Position numbers and translations under genes: made by a program. The notes under the pieces were generated by a model. That model made no database searches and was not told the origin of the DNA. It saw only the letters and a list, made by a program, of their open reading frames with translations. From NCBI GenBank assembly GCA_030248215.1, contig JASANG010002734.1, forward strand, positions 33,150 through 97,149: a DNA stretch of 64,000 nucleotides. Direction: 5' to 3'. Each line of letters opens with the position of its first letter. The first letter of the stretch is position 1. This DNA comes from Enoplolaimus lenunculus (taxonomy: Eukaryota > Nematoda > Enoplea > Enoplida > Thoracostomopsidae). This document shows positions 1 through 10,900 of the stretch, in pieces.

Positions 1-12
1 ACATTGCCAACC

Positions 13-726
13 TTAAGCCTTATTCACACGTGCAAGTTTTTGTTGCGAGAACTTGCAGCTGCAACTTGCGCGAAATACTTGCAGCTGCAAGTATTTGTAA
101 AGAATCATAACTTTCATTCTTAATCTTGACATGAATTTATGTGAATAATTTGCAGACCACTGCAATAAATATCAAACATAACCTATAATTTATCAGTTTA
201 GCCAATGATGATAAATGCATTCGACTTGCATAACTATTCATACCTACGAATTAATTCTTGGCATATATTAACCATGAATAACTTGCAGCTGCAAGTTCTT
301 CGAGTGAATTTTTCAAAAAACATGCAGCTGCAAGTATACTCGAAATTTCTTAACTTGAAAAAGTTTTCATCGCGATTCGATCTTTATTTAATGCTTAAAA
401 ATTTACAACTAGTCCCATTACTTACGCCGTCGGCTGCGAAATATCAAACAAGTTAGATATTTGAATTAATTCACACTGCTTGAATAAATTCAATAAGTCT
501 GAATTAATTCAAAAGGCGCTCAACAACATGTCTTGTGATTGGCCAATGAAAATGCAAGTGCAAGAAGTTCGAGCGATTTGGGACGGCGTTCACACGTGCG
601 AATTAAACTGAATCACATGAATCCTAATGAATAATTTGCAGCTGCAAGAACTTCAAATCTGCTTTGCGACCAAACTTGCACATGTAGTTTTTGCTGCAAA
701 AACTTGCACGTGTGAATAGGGCTTAA
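13..726. mobile_element. TTAA-type (piggyBac-like) MITE, copy 1
   Basis: The element proper is 17-722, flanked on both sides by TTAA (13-16 and 723-726). The left end GCCTTATTCACACGTGCAAG and the right end mirror each other over about 27 bp (TTCACACGTGCAAGTTTTTG core). The interior has many short palindromes of the form CTTGCAGCTGCAAG and no coding sequence. TTAA duplications and a GCC/GGC terminus are what piggyBac-derived MITEs show; the family assignment is inference. It lies in the CCT5 intron downstream of exon 7. Confidence 0.7.
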
Positions 727-981
727 AGTACCAGTCGTAGTGGGACTACATGTATTGAGTGAAGCTCGAACACATATAAGCAGTTAAACTAAGTCAAAAT
801 ATCTAGTATATCGACGTGAAAACATCAGTTTTATGATATTTGAACCACAGCCACAAATATCCGGTATCTGGTAGGTTTATTCCGGATACCGGAACGGGAT
901 ATCCGGTCGAACCCTGGCTAGGACCTAACATTTTTAACAGGTTCCCGGGCCTCGAAACTATCATTTACCAAGGAACTAAAC
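727..981. other. CCT5 intron DNA with decayed CCGG-rich repeat fragment
   Basis: Non-coding stretch between two MITE copies. Around 855-925 it carries a short piece rich in CCGG and ATATCCGG ending GGTCGAACCCTGG. This resembles the ends of the hAT-type elements found elsewhere in the introns. Nothing coding was seen. Confidence 0.4.
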
Positions 982-1746
982 TTAAGCCCTATTCACACGT
1001 GCAAGTTTTTGCTGCGAGAACTTGTAGCTGCAACTTGCACTAAATACTTGTAGCTGCAACTTGCACTAAATACTTGCAGCTGCAAATACTTGCAGCTGCA
1101 AGTATTTGTAAAGAATCATAATTTTCATTCTGAATCTTGACCTTTAACATAACCAATAATTTATTAATTTATCCAATGATGATAAATGAATTGGACTTGC
1201 AGGACTATTCATACTACGAATTAATTCTTCGCATATATTAATCATGAATAACTTGCAGCTGCAAGTTTTTCGAATGCATTTTTCAAAAAACTTGCAGCTG
1301 CAAGTTTCAGTTGTTAGAAACATTCATGCGCAAAGAAGGTTACACTCGAAATTTCTTGACTTGAAAAAGTTTTCATCGTGATGCAATTTTTATTTAATGC
1401 TTAAACATTGAAAACTAGTCCCATTACTTTCGCCGTCGGCTGCGAAATATCAAACAAGTTAGATATTTAATTAATTCACACTTCTTGAATAAATTCAATA
1501 AGTCTAAATTAATTCAAAAGGCGCTCAACAACATGTCTTCTGATTGGCCAATGAAAATGCAAGTGCAAGAAATTCGAGCGATTTGCGATGGCGTTCACAC
1601 GTGCGAATTAAATTCAATCACATGAATTCTAATGAGTAATCTGCAGCTCCAAGAACATCAAATCTGCTTTGTGACCAAACTTGCACATGCAAGTTGCACG
1701 TGCAAGTTTTTGCTGCAAAAACTTGCACGTGTGAATTCGGCTTTAA
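982..1746. mobile_element. TTAA-type (piggyBac-like) MITE, copy 2
   Basis: Second copy of the element at 13-726 in the same orientation, element proper 986-1742, flanked by TTAA at 982-985 and 1743-1746. The left end GCCCTATTCACACGTGCAAG is matched by the inverted right end. The interior is collinear with copy 1 apart from indels. No ORF of note. Confidence 0.72.
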
Positions 1747-1837
1747 GCTCACAAAACTATTGAAACATCGATAAAAAATATATGACGTGTTTATGTTGTA
1801 ATTTCAAAATAAGAACGTGGATGCATTAAATTCTTAC

Positions 1838-1957
1838 TTCAATTTCAGGTCCACCGACCCATCTGACTGCTGGCAGATTGTGGTGCAAAAGCAAATGATT
1901 AGCTTCGTCGTCAAAACCCCACTGACATAAAGCCAAAGTCGCGCCAGTTTTCTTCAC
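1838..1957 (-). CDS. CCT5: CCT5 exon 7 (apical domain)
   Basis: Forty codons, phase 0 at both ends, beginning [20 protein letters not shown] and ending [10 protein letters not shown]. The acceptor is CTTTTAG and the donor GTAAGA. The next exon should start near LIAIATGG by comparison with animal CCT5 and is outside the window. Confidence 0.93.
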
Positions 1958-4900
1958 CTAAAAGGATTGTGATAGTTTTTGAGCTAAGTTCAAAACAATT
2001 TTTTACGGCGAAACTAAACGAAAGTTTGCAATAATGCACTGCTCTGAACCACGCAGGCACGCACGAGAGCGCTAAAGACCTCGGATCAGGTCCTCAAACC
2101 GGCCAAGTTCCTACGATTCAGTTAAGTTTACAAGACAGTCAAAACAAGGAAACCAACATTGAAAGGAAAACCCGTAATATTAATGGGAGGCGTGAAAATT
2201 AACAGTGTTTGCGAAACCAGCTATGTAGCGAAAAATCCAAAAGTTAATGTTCACTACTATTAAAAGAAATCAAAACCACTAGAATTACTCGGAGTGCCGT
2301 CCCAACCGTATAATACATTTCGACGGAATCGTACCTGTGCTATACTAATTCAATGCTAGGAATCTAACCAATATTCCAAGACTAGTTATACATGAACATC
2401 AGATGTATTTCAAGTCATATTACAAGATACCCGAGATGCATCTGGTAACAAAGTCTAACCAAATATTTTACATCTTTCATCGATACAATTCTCCTCGCGA
2501 AACAATTTCCATCAAAATTAACATTACTTAGTTTGTGCTGAGTTTTTGCAAAAATTTTACATGACAGTTCCTTAAAAACAACCACTAAAACAACGGTTAA
2601 TAGTCAGTACAATGAAAAACTATACCTTAAACGACATAATCTGCATACCTTTTGAATCATTTCTTCAAACGTTTTTCGTTCATACTCGCGCAAATCTTTG
2701 AATTCTTCAACACTTTTCACATCCAGCTTATGTTTTGTTTTAGGCTTCGGTGGCTCAAACGGACATGTTAATATTGCTAATTTCGCATCGGTTATTGCCT
2801 AAAACAAAAACCAACACAAAAACATAATCATATGCGTGGATCAGGGTGCAACCGGAATTCCGGTTCCGGTTCCGGCATTTTTTCACCTTCCGGTTCCGGT
2901 AAATTTTTACCGGATTTAAAAATTCCGGTATTATAATTTGGCCGTTTTCTTAACTTTGCTAATTTTTAAGAATCTCTTTTGAAAGCCACTTGTACTCCGA
3001 ATATAAGCCATTGATGGTGGATTTCACTTCAGTCGATGATGAAAATCTAAAATACAACAAATAAAATAAAACCTATGTTCGACTAAGGTTATTTCACAAA
3101 TAATAGAGCAAAAAATAAGATTAAAATGAAATTTTTGGTGAAATGCATTTTTCATTTTCCGGTTCCGGTTCCGGTAAAATTTTCAAATTCCGGTTCCGGT
3201 TCCGGTAAATTGTAATTCCGGTTGCACCCTGGCGTGGATACAATCGAAATTCTGATAGGAAAATCGAGAACATTTTCATTTTCGAGCAAATGTATTAAGG
3301 CCATTATTTCTGGGCATGAATCCTCCCGATTCGCCACCGGCCGAAACTTTTGAGTGGGGTGCTCCCCTAGTAGCGAACTCCCAGTATGTCTTCACATGAT
3401 TTTGTAGCATTTTCGGTATTAATTTTATATTTAAGATAATGATATTGAATTTCTAACAAATTTCTCGTTTTTATCCATAACCACTGACTGGGTGCTATGG
3501 TTAAAGGAGGCTAACTAAATCTAGTAATTTTACGAATTACTTCAATTTAGCCAAAAGATTTTCAATTTGTGCAGTGTTAAATGCCGTATGTAAACAGTTT
3601 GAACACAAATCCAGGAATGACATCTTGAAAATACCCTACAAGAAAGGCGCATGGTGATATAATATCCCAGAACAAGACACAGACCTGTCGATAAAAATAT
3701 GACAATCATTAAAAAATATAGGACATGACACCCACCTTGACAGAGTTTTCTGGTCAGTTTTTTTTAAAAAATATTGCATTCAATTTTTAGAAAAGACAAT
3801 TATTTTGCGAAAAAAAACTAGAAAATGACACAGAGTTAAAACGGTTTAAAACGGAAACGTTAGAACGGGTTAACACATTTTTTTCCAAGTTCGCGGGAGT
3901 GAAATGATTCTAAGATCGTCTCATTTACTCCATCGTTGAATATAAAGATATTACCAAAAAAATAAAAAAATTCCGTGCGAGATCAAAATGTTTCGTTTTC
4001 CGCAAATGTCATCTGTTAACGCAGCAGTTTAAGCTTGTCGATTGCCATAGACACTTTTGTATTAGCCGCAGGAAAATGTAAGAAATATAACGAATCACTC
4101 GCAAAAATATAGGTAATATACGAGATCAATCATAGGTAATATACGAGATCAATCGAAAATATAGGACAATATAAATAGGACAAAAATGAAAATATGGAAA
4201 ATGTACATACGTTGGGTGCTGTCGGATGTCAAAATACCGGATACACAAATCTGATAATAAATTTTCCACAGGAACCAGATCTCCAAAGATCGTCCATCAA
4301 AATATAACAAAATTCGGGCCAGCCACTTAAATGCATTATCAATTTTCATCCTTACAAGACTGCGTTTGCTCTAACATCTTAATATAATTTTAAAAGCAAT
4401 GTTACACTGTTATAGTGTAAATAACCGATGGGGATTCCAATTAATTTATAAAACCAAAGACGAAAAACAGGGTGCAACCGAATTCAGATACCGATCAGAA
4501 AATTATTACCAGCCAACAGAGACCCTAAATAAATATTATATTTTTAATACAAATTATCCGTTAGTCACAAAATGTTTAGTTCCGATTCCGATTCCGGAAC
4601 ATCCAGTACGCGATCATTACCAAATATCCAGATTCGGTTTAATCGGCGTAAAACCGATATTCTTATCCGTTTTCGATATTAGTATAAACCTATTGGATAC
4701 CGGATGTTTACGGTAACGGTTCCGAATTTCATAAAACTCTGTCTTGTAAAGGTGAACGTCTTCAACATCTTGCTGCAATTGCATTTCTAGACACGTCAAG
4801 TTAAAATTTTTTGATATTATGTTGACGTAAAAATGAAAAATTTAAGCTAACAGTTAATTATAATCCAGTAAGTACGTATTTTGCGCGAATGCACAAGCTT

Positions 4901-7900
4901 AGATGTTATATCCGCTTAATATTCGGCCCCGGTAAAATTTACTATCTGGATATAGAGTCTTGTAAATCAATACCCGGTCACACCGTGATTAAGCCCTTAT
5001 ATAGTCCAGCCGGTAAAATTGAAAGCATTCCGGTTTACTGCTAATGGCAACAAGCATCGGCAAAGAATCTGCAATTATATGCAGAGTATGTTACCATCTG
5101 TTCTGTCAGCACTGATGTATTCAAGTTGGAATCAACATAGACATCGGTTCGGCATATTTTCAAAATAAGAATCGGTCGGCATCGGTAAAAAATTTAAATA
5201 TATACACATCCCTTATTTTCACACATGTTTTTTATCAAACTATTAAGAAAAACGCAAGAGAAATCGTCCTCAGGGCGTGGCTTCGAACACCTCGGTGGAC
5301 TCTGAACGTAATGCAGCTAGAGTACCTAGAGCCACTTGGAGCTGGTGTCCGCCGATGGACATTAGAACGCGGTTTAAAATGGATTCAAATTTACTCACGA
5401 TGCAGTTTTTCGGGGTTTTACGTAGAATAAAAGATAACTCGATAAACCGTGAAAGAATCGAGCCCATGTCTTTCTTTTTGGATTGTAAACAGAAAGTAAG
5501 AAATTTCCGTCTTTTTAAACAAATTTGTAACATTGATTTGTTTAAATATTAGCGCTATTTAAGTTTAACATATTTGAGACACAATAATTCCGAGTTCTTA
5601 AAAACTATTAATACCTTCAATGCAATGCGATAAAACTTTTTCAAAACGACGTTCTAAACACAGTTTATTTTGTGTGTGGGTTGTGCAAGACAATGATTTC
5701 CAGTTCCAATAGTAGCACTGATATTTTCAATCTACCAGAAATTCATTTGCTTAAATTCAAGTGCAAATTTATTTGATGATTGTTCTCTATTATTGCATCA
5801 TTGGTTATGGAACACTTAAACTCACGCTTTCTATGTTATAATATGTTACTGCAAGGCTAAGTTACTAACTGCATTGTCCTCACACACCAACTTTCATTCG
5901 TTCTACTCATTAATCTCATCTGAGGAACAATAACAAACAGAGAAATCCGCGTCCCAAATTTAAATCTGGCAACTCTCAAAGCAGACCATCACAGATTATA
6001 ATGGTGTCTCCTAGTATACTTACAAAATAGGCATGCATGCTGAGTCAGATGCCGGCCTGCCCTTAGATTGCTATAAGGAGCACGGAATGAGATTTATTGT
6101 TATCGAGGGGCAAGAACAATTTTCCAGCATCCTATTTTTTACCGGTAAATTTTAGGTAGGGATGCAGAAGGTCCGGCTGTACATTTCGCACTTGTTCACG
6201 GTCCAGTTTAGATACCCGGCGAATATCTACAACTCACAAAATGAGACTAATGAAAAATTTTGTGATTATAAATTTATAACATTTTTAAAAAATTTTTTAA
6301 CATAAAACATTCTTCCATATCGAAAATTTTGAAAACTGCCGCAAACGAAAACTATAGAACACTTCCCGAGGGCGCTGACAAAAAAGTTGCATTGTGATGA
6401 TGTGTGCAACGAATTACACTAAAATTAACTTTTGCGTCACGGTACTTATTGCGTTCTGTACTCAATATTCATGTAATAAATTTATAATGTGGTGTCATCA
6501 TGTACGCCTGTGCAATGAATTGAGTAAATATGCTTAGGGATTAGGCCTCAATACTGGGGACTGCGTTAATTTGCCAGGAAACGGAGCCAAAATTTTAAAT
6601 GGAATCTTCACTTGATTGGATGCACCTTGAAGTGCTGAATAAGGATCTGGGGTTTCGTCACGCAAAATTTTATAAAACATCTAACTTGCATTCGTTCTTT
6701 AAGTTAATACAATACGCATATTATATTAAAACATGTTTCCGATTCAACGTTTCGCTTTTAACAAAAAGTGTTGTTGTCAAACAGTTTTACACAGAAACAT
6801 CCATTGGCCCGGGATGGTGCTGGTCCCGGCCCCGGTTGGCGTTCGTCCTGATCCCATAGAAACTCCAGCACCGAGCCAAAGTCTAATCAATAATAATGAC
6901 CGAACTATCGCAACTGTAATATTGACCGAAATATCGCAACTGTAATATTGACCGAAATATCGCAACTGTAAACAAGTTAAATTCACTTACCCGAGGCATC
7001 TGAGGATGGCTCAACGTTTTGTCGATAATAATGCCCTTTACAAGCTGCGTATCTTCTAGTCTTCCACCAACTTTTCCTTCTATTTTTATCAATTCAAAAT
7101 TGACGTCACGTCTATCATTGTCCACAACCGATAGAACAGCTTCAACAGCTATTTCGGCGAGCTTTCTTGAACACCGGTTAACACTGGAGTAAAAACATCA
7201 ATAGTTTCGCAGCAAATATTGCCGATGTTTTAAATATGTCAGCAATAAATATATGCTTCTGTCAAACATTTTTGTATTGAATAATGCTACGATCAGGGAT
7301 GTGCGATCTCAGTCAAAAAAGCGAGACCGAGACTCCGAGGTTCAGCCTACCGAGACCGAAATTAGGTCACGGTCAATTAAAAATATGATTTTTCCAACAA
7401 AAACTTCGAATATTTTTGCCTGCTCAAAATTGCAGTTTAATTTATACAATAAAACTCAAATCACCGCAAACTTTATTTTTCCTTTATTTATCACTTAGGA
7501 ATGGTGGCACAGACACATCGATTAATCCCACACCGATGCCTAAGCTCAACCGTAAACCTAAGTTTAAATCATCCATGCCATACCCATAATGTAATAAAAT
7601 AATCACTTTGTGGGGAACTTGGGCCTTCTACTAAAACAGTCATAGTATGGAGGGAAGTTAACAATTACTCGATTTTAGGTGGTTCACATATATACATTTC
7701 GTCCTAAATACGAGCAAAAGAATGCTACGCCCTATCTTCATCTCAAACTAGCTTAAACTAGTCCTAACGCTGAACAGAAAAGTCAAAACTTTGTTATCGC
7801 TTTTTCACCTCTTTGGTCTCGATTTGCAAACCACTGAGACTCAAAAAACAAGTGCGAGACCAGACTGCTCCCGATACTTGCCGAGGCAAGAGGAACAGAC

Positions 7901-10900
7901 CACCCATCCCTGATTACGATAACAAAAATTTGGCAGCGTCGAACCGGTATATCGGTATCAGTAAATCAAGTTATTTTTCGGGATTTCGAGAGGACACCGA
8001 TACTTGTAAATTTATGGAATTTCAGCTAAATGGTTGCATATCATGAGTAGCATTCCAGTAATATAACGGTTATTATCCGGAATCGATCGGACACTAATTT
8101 TACCCGATACCAGAACCGGAGCCAGATAGCAAATTTTTTACCAGAGCAGGAAGCAAATGGTACGCGAATATAAGGTCTGAATCAGCGTATTATCAGTAAT
8201 ATTTGAGTTCAGCAAAAATATTTGTGAACTAAAGCAAAATTAATTTTAGATTTTGCCGGAACAGGAACATGTATTGCATTTCTTTGCAAGAACCGGAATT
8301 TGAAATGATATATATTCATCACCGAACCGAATTACTGTTGGACTTCTTGGCAAACTTACCAAAATGGATTAAGTGAATTTTCAGCTATTTCATCATCAAG
8401 GTTTGAGAAAACACAAAAGAAACAGTTTATCAACAAAATTCAAAGTTTCCAGCGATTAGGAATAATTTGCCACAAAACCGTAAAAATTTAGGTTCCTACA
8501 TCTTTGAATGCATGAACAGGAATTGAATTTTTGCAGGAATTCCAACCAGAACAGGAATTTCGCTGAACTATAACCACCAGAGGGCAACCGGAATTATAAA
8601 ATACCGGAACCGGAAAATAAAAAATAATTGTTACCGAAAAATTCATTTAAAGCGCTATTTTAACATTAAAAGGGTCGTAAAGTGGTAATATTTTAAGTCA
8701 AATTGTGGGTAAATAAATAATTGTTAAGTGTAGTTCCATGAAAAGTGGAACCGGATTCAAAAATTACCTGAAACGGAACCATAAAGTAAAATATTAGCAA
8801 AATGGAAATAATCAATTTTTATTACCATTTGACTAAAAAGTTTGCTAACAAGCGGCATTTTTCATGATTTACCACCAAATTTCTTACGTAATTCAACATT
8901 TTACGTACGGATTAAATAATGCGCCAAATTTTATGTTACGAATCAACACCAAAGATACTAACAATTAGGTGAAAAATACTAGATTTTGTACCGAAATCTT
9001 AAAAATAACGGATTTGTTTAACAGACCCGGAATTTTGTTGCATTTTGGTATCACAGTATATCGGTAGGTGGTACCATGGTGCGACCGGATATCCGGCTCC
9101 TATTTACTACCCGGCAAAAAACCCTCATCCGGTTCCGGTATCTGGTATAAACCTACCTGATACCGGATTTCGGTGATGATTTCGTAAATGTCAAATTATT
9201 GCAAATTATGTTGTGAGATGTTATGTTTTCAGTGTCATTACATGTAAGTATACAGTATTGGATTAAAGCAGTATTTTTCGCATATGGTTAAGGCAGCGAT
9301 TCGGATTTTATTATCGAAACAAACCAATAATGCTTCACACAATTATTTTCAAGTATTAGGGCACTCTCCTTATATAAACGCAATATTCCGTTTACTAAAG
9401 ATAAATAAATTAACATTTACTGACACATTAACGTGCTAAAAATTGTTTATTTTAAAAAACACTATCCGGTTAACATCCGGTTCCGGTAAAAAATCCCTAT
9501 CCGGATCCGGTTCCGGTATCCGGTTTTTTTGCGATCCGGTCGCACCCTACGTGGTACGTATTTTACAGTATCGGTTCAACACTCCTGAAAATAGCCAAGT
9601 AAACAGCTGACTAAATAACATTTTTCTAAAAAGCCAAAATTGCTGCTACACAGCATTGTGCATGCATCCTTTGCCCCGAAAATAAATTAGCTGTAAAACT
9701 TAAAACCGGAACAGCTCAAAAGTTACAGCACCAGTAGGTTGTCTCGGCTATAAACCAAGGCTTACACTTTTGAACTCAATGTAGTCATTGCTGCTTCAAT
9801 TAACGTTTCTCGTGAATTGACAGGAAAGACTTCTGCAATAGACTCCAGCGTTTCCAGTGCTGTCTGACAGGCCAAATCGTAGCCATCGGCTATTTTGATT
9901 GGGTGAATTCCTCGGTCCAACAATTGTTGCGCTTGTTCAAGCATTGCGCCAGCAAGAACTGACAATTAGCAGTGCATTTTGTTACTGATCTCACTGATTA
10001 TACTAGCAAGTCTACGATTTAATATATGCCGCAAACAAGAAAAAGTATGCACGCCTGCTCGTCGACAATGAATGTTAAACTTCGTTATCCTGTTGCTAAG
10101 CGAAATCGGAAATTTTTTCTGGTATGAGTAATTTTATACAAAATTTTCAGGTTTTTACTTAAGGGGAAGACCTTTCGAAAATTTCTCATCGACAGTCTGT
10201 GAACAAATTTCAAGCGTTTATATCTGTGCATATTGCACGATAAATACACAACGCTAGAAAAATGAACATTGCCTAACTGAAGGTCTACCGAACCAAACGC
10301 AGAAAAAATATGTCCACGACAACCCATGCATACGTGCAGTCCATGGTGCAAATATTGTAAGGGGAGGCCCCGATTCTGTTTTGACCACCGATTGCTCGGA
10401 CATATGACATTTGCGGATTCGATTCTCCAAACACACCCCATTGAAGATATGTTACGTACAGAATAAAGAAAATTGTGTTACTAGTAGTTTCTCTCTCCCT
10501 TGCACAAGAATATTCTTTTTAGCAAAAATTTAAACGACCTTTGATAACACGATAGGTTGACCCTGCAGCCAACTTGTGGAACAGGTCTGATCAAACTACC
10601 ATTCTCGCAGCAAAAAACGTTGATTTGCCACTAATAAGAGCCCAGAGTTTGGCTTGCAAAGGAGCCCGGGACATCAAAAACACTTTGTTTCAACATGGTT
10701 CTCAGTATATACGCATTAGCTTGACTTCTTCAAGTACTTTTTTGGTCTTAAATAACAGTATAATATTGAGCAATGTTATATTTTTCAGCAAACGGGCAAT
10801 GTAGAGTACCAGAGTTTTAGTCAGACGCCAATGTTTTTCACAGACTGTTATCCGGTTGTACTTTAGTAAATATATACTATCGAAATAAAGGAACTTGAAA

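Noticed and set aside
4399-4799. Overlapping ORFs on both strands
   Set aside because: They lie in a decayed CCGG-type repeat and show no protein family.
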